Assembly: GCA_041391665.1 (NCBI GenBank)
Contig: JAWKNO010000001.1
Span: 2,666,001-2,730,000 of the forward strand
DNA length: 64,000 nucleotides
Source of the DNA: Bacteroidia bacterium
GTDB lineage: Bacteria > Bacteroidota > Bacteroidia > J057
Reading direction: 5' to 3'
Position numbers and translations under genes: made by a program
In this document: piece after piece, positions 15,968 through 25,030 of the stretch
How the letters are laid out: every line of letters begins with the position of its first letter
How positions within the stretch are numbered: position 1 is the stretch's first letter
The notes under the pieces: generated by a model
The model's input: only the letters and a program-made list of their open reading frames with translations
Databases searched by the model: none
What the model was told of the DNA's origin: nothing

Positions 15968-16836
15968 GATTCGACGTTTTGAGGGGTGGGCGATGTATGA
16001 AGGGCCGTCCAGCGTGTAAAGCCATAACCAACGGAGGCATTTCCTCCAATCTGAATGACACTTGCCTGGTTGTGGGTATCAAAGGAATTCACAAGGGTAT
16101 CACCTTCAGGGGCAATGATAAAAGCGACCATACGGGTCTGACGTGGCAATACCTGCTCATACCAGAGATTGACTGACTCTCCATCATTCAGGGCATTCCT
16201 TGCAATTACCGGCAGGTGAAGGTCATTACACAGCTTTCTGAAAGTTTGATCCGGTACAATTACTACCGGCCCTTCTCCGATCAGGTTTTTCAGGGAAGAT
16301 GCTGCCGTGCCAAGATCACCAGAGACAGCTTTCAGATCAATTTTTATATCCCACAACCAGACCGGCCCCTGACAACTTATCCCTATGGGCAGTTTCTCGT
16401 CTTTTATATCTTTAAATTTTTTCCATTCATCATTACCCTCCTGTACAAAACCCAATTGTTCGGCAAAATCAGCAAGGGTACGCAGGAGCATCGGTGAGGT
16501 GACCATGACATAGGTGTGTTTGTCCGTAGCTACTGGCAAGGCCAGCAAATGTGCACCGAGAAAGGCATATTCGCCGGTCTGGTACTGGCCGCTTTTTCCG
16601 GTTTTATTGATCTGAGCATCGCTGCCAAAAATATAAATCTGGTCGGCTGAGGACATTCCCTGATGATCAAGATATTGTTTGAGCGCACCCTTCAGACTTG
16701 AAGGATGGATACAGGGGATACCGGTAAGGACATCGCGTTGAACCAGTTTGTCAATGAGTCCGTAGTTTTCTTCACCACTTCCTACATGCAGGTTGGTGAG
16801 CGCACGGATATTATAGGCTAAACATGTATCAGACAT
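15964..16836 (-). CDS. cmr4: Cmr4 backbone subunit, target-RNA nuclease
   Basis: Cmr4 forms the repeated backbone of the III-B complex and cuts bound target RNA every 6 nt. The 290-residue protein has the catalytic Asp29 in NYGLIDKLVQRD (24-35), the SSLKGAL helix start (46-52), the FGSD motif (70-73) and a C-terminal glycine-rich loop QIGGNASVGYGF. The presence of Asp29 predicts active RNA cleavage. It lies in the middle of the coupled cmr operon. Confidence 0.9.
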   Translation of the reverse strand: MSDTCLAYNIRALTNLHVGSGEENYGLIDKLVQRDVLTGIPCIHPSSLKGALKQYLDHQGMSSADQIYIFGSDAQINKTGKSGQYQTGEYAFLGAHLLALPVATDKHTYVMVTSPMLLRTLADFAEQLGFVQEGNDEWKKFKDIKDEKLPIGISCQGPVWLWDIKIDLKAVSGDLGTAASSLKNLIGEGPVVIVPDQTFRKLCNDLHLPVIARNALNDGESVNLWYEQVLPRQTRMVAFIIAPEGDTLVNSFDTHNQASVIQIGGNASVGYGFTRWTALHTSPTPQNVES

Positions 16837-16850
16837 GGCGGATTATGAAT

Positions 16851-17927
16851 TTATTTTGGGGTGGAAAAATAGTTATAGCCGATTTTATAGTAGGCTTCGT
16901 GATTGAGCCAGGTTTGAAGTGCGGTTAAATCCGGTTCGAATAAAAGGCCTCCTCTGGAAAGCAACAGTCGGGGAGTATGGGCATGGTCTCCAACGGGTTT
17001 TTGATGGTAGGAAAATTCTGGATCAGTCAGAGTCTTCTGATTCCGGAAAATGACCGTATCCGTTGCTGCGAGTTTTGCCCCATGTGTTGCGCCATCCGCT
17101 ACATACGCATCGGAGAGCAGGGTCGAGATACCGGAAAGATGGAATTGATCTGCCTCCGGGAAAAAGAGGTTTACCTTTTCAAAATTCATCTGAAAAGGGG
17201 TTCGGTTTCCTCCCAGATATACAAGTCCGCTACCTGATTGGGGCAGCCCATGGCCGGTTTCCAGCGAAGCGTAAAACTGATATGCGGCGCGGGGATGAAG
17301 ATGAAGCAGTTCCATCTTAAAGAAGCCGTCTTCTTTGGGCTGGTGTTTGTATTGTTTGGTAATGCCGATTTTGACAAATTTGGTGAAAGCCCAGGGGTCT
17401 GAGAGTTTGTCATTTTCCTCTTTTTCCACTTTCAGTGTTTTTTGCAGGTCATCCTCGCAGAAAAAAATTTCAGACAAATGGTATTCTTTGACATTGTATC
17501 CCGGCAGGCAATAGAGATGATCGGTTTTACTTCCGCTGCTGGAATAGGATTTTCCCGGAATCGTCATAGCCTGAAAGTTTTTGGGGTTTTTGACCAGAAA
17601 CCAGGCTTTGTTTTCAAACTGGAGGAATACAGGCGATAGTTTTTCAATTTTTCCGAAAGTCTGCTGGTCAGCTTCAGTGCCGGTAAAGCTATTTTCCCCA
17701 ATCAGGCCTTCTGCTTTTTTCTGGTCGTTGATTTGATAACCCTTTCCCCTTTGATAGGTGAGGGTTTGGTTTCGCCTGAGCAGTTCGTACCGCAGCATAC
17801 CCAGAATGGTAGTCTGTTGGGGAAATAGGCGGGTACGAAGGAAATAATCGTCCTCCGTAAGACCATGTTCTCCCCCAAAATATGCAGGGGAGAGCGGTTT
17901 AAGGGTAAACAAATAGTATTCAGGCAT
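16851..17927 (-). CDS. cmr3: Cmr3 RAMP protein
   Basis: Cmr3 pairs with Cas10 at the 5'-tag end of the crRNA. I start it at the ATG at 17927 (MPEYYLFTLKPLSPAYFGG), which overlaps the Cas10 stop by 8 bp. An ATG 60 bp upstream lies inside cas10 and adds residues that do not look like the family. The 358-residue product shows RTRLFPQQTTILGMLRYELL near the N-terminus and the Gly-rich SGSGLVYLGGNRTPFQM, both Cmr3-like. Confidence 0.85.
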   Translation of the reverse strand: MPEYYLFTLKPLSPAYFGGEHGLTEDDYFLRTRLFPQQTTILGMLRYELLRRNQTLTYQRGKGYQINDQKKAEGLIGENSFTGTEADQQTFGKIEKLSPVFLQFENKAWFLVKNPKNFQAMTIPGKSYSSSGSKTDHLYCLPGYNVKEYHLSEIFFCEDDLQKTLKVEKEENDKLSDPWAFTKFVKIGITKQYKHQPKEDGFFKMELLHLHPRAAYQFYASLETGHGLPQSGSGLVYLGGNRTPFQMNFEKVNLFFPEADQFHLSGISTLLSDAYVADGATHGAKLAATDTVIFRNQKTLTDPEFSYHQKPVGDHAHTPRLLLSRGGLLFEPDLTALQTWLNHEAYYKIGYNYFSTPK

Positions 17928-19677
17928 CGTCTTCATCTTTGCTGTTGATAAGGTGAATAAACCGCAGCAGGGCGTAGGTGAGATCAAGATCAGCTTTTCC
18001 GGTTTTTAGCCTGCTGATGGCAATAAAATCTTTCAGGTATTCGAGAAAAGGACTGAGTCTGTCTTTTTCAGCGCGATTGCGGTGAACCTTTTCGCTAAAC
18101 TGGTTTAAAAACAAAGGATCGAGAAGAGACTGATAATAAAGGTCAGGGCCTTTTCTGCTTTCTTTCTCCGTATCTCGGTCGAGAACCACTTCCAGCATGT
18201 CTTTCATGCGGTCGAGTTTGTGGGCAACACCTGCGATTAATGCGTAATTTTCTTTATCCTTGACAGACTTTTTCTTGACTATTTCCTGGCCGGCATGATC
18301 CTTCAGGTTTTGGTTTAACATCAAAAACCACTGGCTATAGAGATTGGAATCATTTTTATTGATAATGCCACCGTAATGCTGACCGCTATGGCGCAACACT
18401 TTAAAATTAATTCGGTTGCGGTCTTTATATTCGGGTAAATCCTGTTTGATCTGGGCAAGCAGGCGGCGGCTTTCTTCCATCGCTTCCTGAAGCGGATATT
18501 TGTAATAGGAAATGGAAACACCGTAGGAGAGGGTGGGGACTACGCCTTTTTCCTTATACTTTTTGAATGTTTGGGCAAACGCCTGATCAATTTTCTGGAT
18601 AAGGTGAAAAACCGTCTCGAACTGACCGGTATGATTATTTCTTCGGGCTACCGGAGCAAAAAATACCAGATCATCTCCACCCAGATACAGAGGCGCCGCG
18701 CCATAGCCATAGTCCTGGGGGTTTTCTGTGTGGCGGTCACCTGCGAGGATTTGATTGGCTTCTATGCCAAAGGCAATAAGGTCTTCTGAAAAACTCTGTA
18801 CAGCTTCCTCATCATCTCCCAATTTTCCCAGCAACTTGCCTATTCCATCACCATCGGCGTTTACTATGGCAATATAGCGGTGCCGGGTACTCATTTCTTT
18901 TCTAAAATCAGGGTGGCTGGTCAGTCTGTCGAGCAAGTCTTGTTCTTCATTTTTGTCTTTTTGATCAAAGTCAGCTTTTACGATTTCTTCATAAGCCGTT
19001 GGGTTGATGGGGCGAAGGTCACTGGTAGCGACCTCTATCAGAGACTCAAACTTAAACCGGGGATGAAAAGCATCTTTAATGAAAAAGGACCTGTGAACAG
19101 CCCGTAGTAAATAGGCCATGTAATCGGGCTCCAACGGGGCAATCTGGGCAGTGAGTTCCAGATGGTCGAGCAGATAGTTGATTTTTTTGACAAACGAATC
19201 TCCGGCTGCGGGCAGGTCTCTTTCTTCAATTTCGAGGCACGCCAGGCGGAAATACTTAAAGAAACTGTTTTTTATCGGCACATAAGTATTAGGGGCAACA
19301 AACTCAAACTGATTTTTGAGATAAGCGGCTTTTTCTGTGCGGGTAAATTCTTTGTAGGTTTCGTCGGCAAGTTTTTCTACTGTTGAGTTTACCGCATTTT
19401 GGAGTGCATGAAATTCATTGCCGTCTGCACTTAATATAAGGCGGTCAGGCCATACACCTACACCGATTTTCAGATCAAAAGTTTCGAACTGCTCCGGATA
19501 ATAAGGCAGAATAAAAGATTTTACCGGCACATTGCCATTTGTACGCAAGTGCTGGATAACCGATTTCATGATCCATGAAAACACGTAGCTGGCAGCCCAG
19601 AACTCCCGGGTTCGGCGCGCTTTTTGGGCGGTCTGATAAATCGGACCTATGGTTAAGGCAACATACTTATTTGACAT
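17920..19677 (-). CDS. cmr2: Cas10/Cmr2, cyclase-competent, no HD domain
   Basis: The large subunit of the III-B complex, which makes a nucleotide second messenger when target RNA is bound. The 585-residue protein opens with the Cmr2 N-terminal pattern GPIYQTAQKARRTREFWAAS (11-30). It carries the palm motifs NADGDGIGKLLG (273-284) and YLGGDDLVFF (331-340), so the GGDD active site is intact. I see no HD motif at the N-terminus, so ssDNA cleavage is not expected. That makes signalling through the GGDD site and target cutting by Cmr4 the two probable outputs. The start overlaps the end of the upstream Cmr1-like gene by 11 bp. Confidence 0.93.
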   Translation of the reverse strand: MSNKYVALTIGPIYQTAQKARRTREFWAASYVFSWIMKSVIQHLRTNGNVPVKSFILPYYPEQFETFDLKIGVGVWPDRLILSADGNEFHALQNAVNSTVEKLADETYKEFTRTEKAAYLKNQFEFVAPNTYVPIKNSFFKYFRLACLEIEERDLPAAGDSFVKKINYLLDHLELTAQIAPLEPDYMAYLLRAVHRSFFIKDAFHPRFKFESLIEVATSDLRPINPTAYEEIVKADFDQKDKNEEQDLLDRLTSHPDFRKEMSTRHRYIAIVNADGDGIGKLLGKLGDDEEAVQSFSEDLIAFGIEANQILAGDRHTENPQDYGYGAAPLYLGGDDLVFFAPVARRNNHTGQFETVFHLIQKIDQAFAQTFKKYKEKGVVPTLSYGVSISYYKYPLQEAMEESRRLLAQIKQDLPEYKDRNRINFKVLRHSGQHYGGIINKNDSNLYSQWFLMLNQNLKDHAGQEIVKKKSVKDKENYALIAGVAHKLDRMKDMLEVVLDRDTEKESRKGPDLYYQSLLDPLFLNQFSEKVHRNRAEKDRLSPFLEYLKDFIAISRLKTGKADLDLTYALLRFIHLINSKDEDDA

Positions 19678-20824
19678 GGGTCCAGGTGTTCAGAAGTTTG
19701 AAAAATTCATCCCAATTAAAATGTGCAGGAGTTTGCAGGTTTTGAGACTTTCTTTTTCCTGTAAACAGGAAACTTGCACCCAACATAACTTTGGGAATCG
19801 GGCGTGCGATTAAGAATAGCTGGTCTTTAGCGGGTTTCAATAACAAGGGAGAAGCAAATCTTTCGATTTTGTCTTTGGGTACCGATTCAATTGTGATTTT
19901 AGCTTTGTTGATCGGATAAGATAGTTTAGGATAGTCATACAATTCCGCCAGACCAAATAATGCGCGCACATAATGAACCCGAGGCCCTGGTGCGCCGCCT
20001 TTTTCCTGAGCAAGTTCTTTGCTCACAAAGTTTTTTTCCCATTCAATATTCTTCGATGCAAAATAGTCTTTCAGTTTGGAGCTATTGGTGGATTTGCCGT
20101 TTGCAAACCCTACTTTATTTTTTAGTGCTTTATACTCAGTATTGATCTTTTCAAGAATTTTTTCAGGTTTTGCATCAGAGATATTTTGTTTACCTATTTT
20201 TATAAAGGATGGATTTTCTGCCAAATGCTTTTCCAATTCGGAAGAAGACATGCCTTCAGGTAAAAATGATCCAAAACCCTTGCTTTGGCGGGTACCAAAA
20301 TTATGATATGCCAGCACGTAGGGGATCGCCTTTTCGACCAGGTCCAACACTTTCGGATCAAAAGAAGACAGCCTTATCGTGAGGGGTTCATCGTAGAAAA
20401 CGGCAAGGCGGAGGGCGTCTTTATTCCCGTCGCGTTTCAGTGGTTCTGCATTGGCAAAATAGGCACTGTTGGGAATTCCGGTAATTGGGCCGGTTCCAAA
20501 GAATTTACTTATTGTATTTCCGTCAGCGGCATCGTATTTCCCGGCCACAGGGAGATACCATTTGGGATCAGAGTTGGGAATCACATCGAGCCGGTAAGGT
20601 GAGGGCCTGGGCTGGCCATCTTTGTCCGGAAGGAATTTTTTGATTGCCTCGACATACTCTTTGTTATTATACAGCGAGTTATCTACTCTTTTTAAATCTT
20701 CGGTGATAAACGTCTGTATTTTGGGTTTCAGTTCGGTAGCTCTGAGACAGGGATTCTCCTGAGTCCATTGGAAATGGATCAACGGTGTAATCTGAACGAT
20801 TGGAATGGTTCTTATGAAGGTCAT
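19667..20824 (-). CDS. Divergent RAMP protein, probable Cmr1
   Basis: A 385-residue RAMP-superfamily protein in the place expected for Cmr1, the subunit capping the 3' end of the crRNA. The clear motif is NFGTRQSKGFGSF, the glycine-rich loop in the GtRsrrGfGs form typical of Cmr1. The N-terminal 'RGxLR' helix of standard Cmr1 is not evident, and a lysine-rich stretch of about 80 residues follows the loop. So the Cmr1 call rests on loop type, gene order and the lack of another candidate. It begins 21 bp after the CorA-like gene. Confidence 0.65.
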   Translation of the reverse strand: MTFIRTIPIVQITPLIHFQWTQENPCLRATELKPKIQTFITEDLKRVDNSLYNNKEYVEAIKKFLPDKDGQPRPSPYRLDVIPNSDPKWYLPVAGKYDAADGNTISKFFGTGPITGIPNSAYFANAEPLKRDGNKDALRLAVFYDEPLTIRLSSFDPKVLDLVEKAIPYVLAYHNFGTRQSKGFGSFLPEGMSSSELEKHLAENPSFIKIGKQNISDAKPEKILEKINTEYKALKNKVGFANGKSTNSSKLKDYFASKNIEWEKNFVSKELAQEKGGAPGPRVHYVRALFGLAELYDYPKLSYPINKAKITIESVPKDKIERFASPLLLKPAKDQLFLIARPIPKVMLGASFLFTGKRKSQNLQTPAHFNWDEFFKLLNTWTHVK

Positions 20825-20845
20825 CGGGTGCGAATTTTACATAGT

Positions 20846-22471
20846 TTATCTATTCCCTCTGAAATATTGGATACCAACTGCTATTATTCCACCCAATGCC
20901 ATTAGCCCGGATGAAATCAAGATACTCCACTCAACAACAGGGGGTACAACAACTTTTCCTGAAGAGAACTCTGTTATACCCAAAAAGGCCAGCAAAACAG
21001 AAGGCAGCAAAAATAACCCACCTACCCAGGCAATTAAGTCCAACTGTTTATTACGGCGGTCTTCCTGCACCAATTGGCCATATTGATAGAGCGTGGCGAT
21101 TTCTCCTTCCAGATCTTTTACCTGTTGGGGCAAGCGGAGTGTTTGCTGGAGTTTATCGTACATTTCTATGCCCTGGTCTTGAGCAGTTATTTCCCTGAAA
21201 TAGATTTTATTGATAAATCGCAGGTAATTTTGGTGTAATTCTTCTAATCTCCGCAGTTCCTGTTTGGAGATTTTACCCAGTTTTTTGCGGGACAAATTAG
21301 TCGCCTCATCCGAAAATCTAAGAATCATGGCACGTTGTACAAGGCATAGTTCAGCCATTCGGAAGTAAATGGTTTCCATGTGAACCTGTAAGGGATCAAA
21401 TCCTGAGAGTGCCATCAGAGAGTAACGGGTAACGCCAAACAGGCTGCGGTATCCGCTCCATCGGGTGTAGGTAGCCTGTTCAAGGAGATCTGTTGTAAAA
21501 CGATCGTTAACTGATGTTGGGCCGTCATGGTCGATATAGATATATTGGTACCAGAAGTCCCGTGCTGCATCAGAATAGGTTTCTTTTATAGCAAAATCAA
21601 TCCTTTTGGTAAAAAGATCTTTTGGTACACTTTCATCTGGTTTATACCATGATACGACAAACATCCGGTCGTCAAGGACAGGGTAAATGCGAATTCCTGA
21701 TGGCAACGCGTCTTCATCATTCAACCCTTGTATTGCGCCTTTTGGGAATATGGCGTTGAATATACGGGGAACCATGAATGGATTTTTTTTCACTTTTCGC
21801 TCGATATCTGCGTATCTGGAGAAGTTGTCATAAGATTCCTCAATCTGCCTGTATTCGGAATGGCCTGCAAATTTCTGAATACACATCCACTCAGGTAAAA
21901 GGGTGTCCTGGACATCAAGCAAAGGATTTAATCCAAAAGTAATAAACTGTGGAAAAAGTCTTCGCCCAAACTGATTGATTTTCAGAATATCTGCGGCAAC
22001 AGGGTATTTGTCATTGATCAGGTGAAAAGATAAAACCCCTACACCCATTTCATAAAAATTGACAAGAATAGAGTCAATCCGAAGGTGATATGGTTCTTCT
22101 ACCCCTTTTACCTTAAAGGAATAATAAGTGGGAATTTCCCTATGTTCAAGATTATGTTGCAAGTGAAAAAAAAGTTCAGGAGAAATTTCACCATAGGAAG
22201 TAGGTTCCTGGCCTTTGAGATAGGCTTTTAAGTCATTTCCCTGATCATATAATGCTTCACCGGCAAAATCATAAAAATAAGTGAATTCATTATACGCTTT
22301 GGGATTGTCAGCTTCAAAGCTAAATGGTTCCAGTTTTCCAAGTGGAGTTTCATTTTCTTTTAATCCTTGAATGTATGTTTCAAGATGAAAATTTTCGGGA
22401 GAGACCGGATACCATTTGAAAGGGAAAAGGAAGATGTGGTTGCTATATTTGGTCATAGTTTTTTCATTCAA
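20846..22471 (-). CDS. CorA-like membrane protein, candidate CRISPR effector
   Basis: A 541-residue protein whose C-terminus has the CorA layout: a long charged helix (about 400-476, RKKLGKISKQELRRLEELHQ onward), then two membrane helices at about 477-499 and 513-537 with a short loop and a short basic tail. No GMN magnesium-selectivity motif is visible in the loop (GITEFSSGK), which fits the CRISPR-associated CorA group rather than a normal Mg2+ channel. The large N-terminal region (1-400) is unrecognised and may bind the signal. In Bacteroides fragilis a CorA of a III-B locus is gated by SAM-AMP made by Cas10; the same role is inferred here. It is the first gene of the operon, so its promoter should lie in 22472-22755. 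Confidence 0.7.
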   Translation of the reverse strand: MNEKTMTKYSNHIFLFPFKWYPVSPENFHLETYIQGLKENETPLGKLEPFSFEADNPKAYNEFTYFYDFAGEALYDQGNDLKAYLKGQEPTSYGEISPELFFHLQHNLEHREIPTYYSFKVKGVEEPYHLRIDSILVNFYEMGVGVLSFHLINDKYPVAADILKINQFGRRLFPQFITFGLNPLLDVQDTLLPEWMCIQKFAGHSEYRQIEESYDNFSRYADIERKVKKNPFMVPRIFNAIFPKGAIQGLNDEDALPSGIRIYPVLDDRMFVVSWYKPDESVPKDLFTKRIDFAIKETYSDAARDFWYQYIYIDHDGPTSVNDRFTTDLLEQATYTRWSGYRSLFGVTRYSLMALSGFDPLQVHMETIYFRMAELCLVQRAMILRFSDEATNLSRKKLGKISKQELRRLEELHQNYLRFINKIYFREITAQDQGIEMYDKLQQTLRLPQQVKDLEGEIATLYQYGQLVQEDRRNKQLDLIAWVGGLFLLPSVLLAFLGITEFSSGKVVVPPVVEWSILISSGLMALGGIIAVGIQYFRGNR

Positions 22472-22755
22472 TCAGAAACATTCGTTTTGTTGTCAATATG
22501 AAGTGCTAATAAGATGATTTTTTGAATCTATAAAATATTTCGATATGGTCAAAAAGTTTCAAGTGAAAAACAATTTATTTTTCAGCACAAATCGAATTTC
22601 TAATACATAAAAGATGTATTGACGTCACAAATACTTCCAAGTGTAAAGTTTCTCCATTAATTTGTAGCGTGAAAAGAATCCACTCCCCACATTGAGGGAT
22701 GCAATGAATGGCGGATTGTATAATCTTTGTGTTTTATCATTCTAATTGCTCACGA

Positions 22756-24651
22756 ATGAAAACAAAGAATATTTTTCAGATTGGACTTTTTGCATTCGGT
22801 TTGTCTGCTATATGCTCTTCCGGTAAGAGCCAGACTGCCGAAAGATTGTTGGTTCATGAAGTCGAGGCCAATCTTACCTATGTTTCCTGTGCCGTGGATG
22901 GCGATGGCAATATATACAGCGCAACGAGTTATACGGATGCTTATACCTATGAAGGTGAGGCGATTGCCAAACTTCAGGCAAATTCTCAGGAAGAAATTCT
23001 CTATTGTGTGCACGACTCCCAGGGCGAATTGATTTTCTATAAACGAATTGCAGTTACGGGTGGAAATAATTCCACTGTCGGACGTATCGAATTTATGGCT
23101 GTTGATAGCCTGGGTTATGCTTATCTCTCTACGCAGGGAACTGCCGGAAATGGATTCCTTCGAGTGGAGAATGATTCTTTATCCATCGGTGCCAGCTCCC
23201 TCGCCGGGAATATGGTCATTCAGCTGAGACCTGATGGTTCGCTCCGGTCTGTCAGGCGGTTTGCCGGCATCCGGAATGTAGCTGCATCGGATTCGCTGAT
23301 GTATATGGCTTTTCAGGATAATCTGGACGCCAATAAAGTGAAGTTCCAGTGTTTTGACAGCACGTTTACTACCCCCCGATGGAGCCTGGAGGGAAATGCA
23401 AATATGGTCATCGGTGCAGTATCGTTTGACCGTACGCAATTGTCTGTAAGTCCAGATGGCAACCTGATCGCCCTGCTTGTGAAAGAGGGCAGTGCCGGCT
23501 CCCCTGTTTTTGGCGGGCAACCGGTTCCCTTTCAGACTACCCAGGGATTTGATGAGATGGCGGTGATGATTGCAGACAGGGAAGGAAATCTTCTGGGAAT
23601 ACGCACATTTTTTGGTTCGGCATCCACCAGCGGCATGGATGAATTGCCCAATGCCGTAGCTATTGGCAATGATACCAGTGTCTATCTTTCGTGTTATACG
23701 TCGGGAACGGTAGATTTCGCAGGGAATATCTATGCATCCGTATCCGGGTTTAGCTCCAGCTACGGGCTGATCGTGACATGGGATAGTCTGGGTAATGAAG
23801 TATGGGCCGTGCAGATGTTGAGTCAGACACAATCTCCCCGGATCGACGGACTGGCGACAAATGCAGCAGGCGACCTTCTGTTTGGGGCTTCGTGGGCAGG
23901 GAAAGTGCAACTGGGAGATAGTCTGCTGGCCACAGGCGCTTCGCAACGGTCATTGACAGGCAAAATCAGCGGAAATAACGGAAGCCTGGTGTGGAGCAAA
24001 GTGCCGGTGAGCGCAGCCAATACTGTAAACGGGCAGCGAATTTCCATTATCGGAGGAGACCGGTTTGTGATGAGTGGAAAGAGTGCACAGGGATATGCGT
24101 ATGATTGCCTGGAACCAGTTGGAACTGGCGGAAAATCACAATTTTTGCTGATCATCAACGAAAATATCCCCCCGGTGGCAGCGGCGGCGTTTGATTTGGT
24201 TCAAAGCGGGGTTACTATCACTTTGACAAATCAATCAGCAGGCGCTACAGAATATCTGTGGGATTTTGGGGATGGTATTACCTCGACGGATTTTTCTCCG
24301 TCGCATACCTATACGGTAAACGGGACTTATACCGTTTCGCTCATAGCCAGCAATTGTCTGAACAACGATACGACCAGCGTGGAGGTAACGATACTTTCCG
24401 TCGGTTTGGCCGGGCAGATCAGTCCCGATTTGAAGATATATTATGAAGAAGAAACAGAACAACTTCACCTAGAAGTGATACAGGGAAAAGGAAATTGGCG
24501 GTTGATGGATGTTCAGGGCCGGTATTTGGGCGAAGGGCGATTGTTGCCTGGCAGGCAGGAAGTGAATCTTGCAGGACAGGCGAGAGGGGTGTATGTTTTG
24601 CGGTCAGAGCTAAGCGGTGTATCCGGGGTGCTCCGATTTGTAAGGCATTAA
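22756..24651 (+). CDS. Secreted PKD-domain protein with T9SS sorting domain
   Basis: About 632 residues from the ATG at 22756, which yields a signal peptide (MKTKNIFQIGLFAFGLSAICSSGKSQ). Most of the protein is a repeat-like beta structure with phrases such as DGDGNIYSAT and IQLRPDGSLRSVRRF, of the type found in Bacteroidota 'SBBP' propeller proteins. A PKD domain follows (EYLWDFGDGITSTDFSPSHT), and the end (WRLMDVQGRYLGEGRLLPGR...GVYVLRSE) matches the type A C-terminal sorting domain recognised by the type IX secretion system. It should be exported to the cell surface or medium. It is divergent from the cmr operon. Confidence 0.85.
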   Translation: MKTKNIFQIGLFAFGLSAICSSGKSQTAERLLVHEVEANLTYVSCAVDGDGNIYSATSYTDAYTYEGEAIAKLQANSQEEILYCVHDSQGELIFYKRIAVTGGNNSTVGRIEFMAVDSLGYAYLSTQGTAGNGFLRVENDSLSIGASSLAGNMVIQLRPDGSLRSVRRFAGIRNVAASDSLMYMAFQDNLDANKVKFQCFDSTFTTPRWSLEGNANMVIGAVSFDRTQLSVSPDGNLIALLVKEGSAGSPVFGGQPVPFQTTQGFDEMAVMIADREGNLLGIRTFFGSASTSGMDELPNAVAIGNDTSVYLSCYTSGTVDFAGNIYASVSGFSSSYGLIVTWDSLGNEVWAVQMLSQTQSPRIDGLATNAAGDLLFGASWAGKVQLGDSLLATGASQRSLTGKISGNNGSLVWSKVPVSAANTVNGQRISIIGGDRFVMSGKSAQGYAYDCLEPVGTGGKSQFLLIINENIPPVAAAAFDLVQSGVTITLTNQSAGATEYLWDFGDGITSTDFSPSHTYTVNGTYTVSLIASNCLNNDTTSVEVTILSVGLAGQISPDLKIYYEEETEQLHLEVIQGKGNWRLMDVQGRYLGEGRLLPGRQEVNLAGQARGVYVLRSELSGVSGVLRFVRH

Positions 24652-24752
24652 AGGATACCGTTGCTACTATCGAAAAGAGCAGTCAGGGGAATTGGCCGCA
24701 GATAAAAACAAAATAAATTGCGAATAATGGAAATTCAGGCACTGCTGAGTAG

Positions 24753-24789
24753 TGTGGAAACGGAGTATACCGTTTCCACAATTTTTTTG
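24753..24789 (+). terminator. Rho-independent terminator
   Basis: TGTGGAAACGG (24753-24763) and CCGTTTCCACA (24770-24780) form a perfect 11-bp stem with a 6-nt loop, followed by ATTTTTTTG. It ends the T9SS gene transcript about 100 bp after its stop. Confidence 0.9.
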
Positions 24790-25030
24790 ATTACCTAATA
24801 AAGTGGGGTGCAAACCAAGATGTCGCAAGGCTTAAAAATAGAGAAAAAGACCCTTTTCCATCCGGAGAAGCACGTTTTTATTGACACAACAGGTCATTCC
24901 GACGACCGGAGGAAGGCCGAGAGGGCCCCTTTCGGGGAGGGACCTTTTCGGCGAACCGACCGTAGTGCAACATTTTGTTTGCGGCCAATGAAATGAGTCC
25001 TGTAAGGTCGGTTTTGCAACCGAAGAGCCC
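24790..25030. other. Intergenic spacer without a recognisable gene
   Basis: Short open frames here have no family resemblance. The segment carries GC-rich imperfect palindromes (GGCCCC-TTT-CGGGGA near 24925-24945). Its ATTAAGGGCCGGTTT end is similar to phrases (CCATTAAGGATTGGTTTGAAA) inside the repeat block that follows. Confidence 0.5.

Noticed and set aside
22472..22755. Bacteroidota promoter boxes (TTG / TAnnTTTG) upstream of the cmr operon and of 22756
   Set aside because: Partial matches such as TAATCTTTG near 22723 exist, but spacing is off by one and no clear upstream box pairs with it, so no promoter is annotated.
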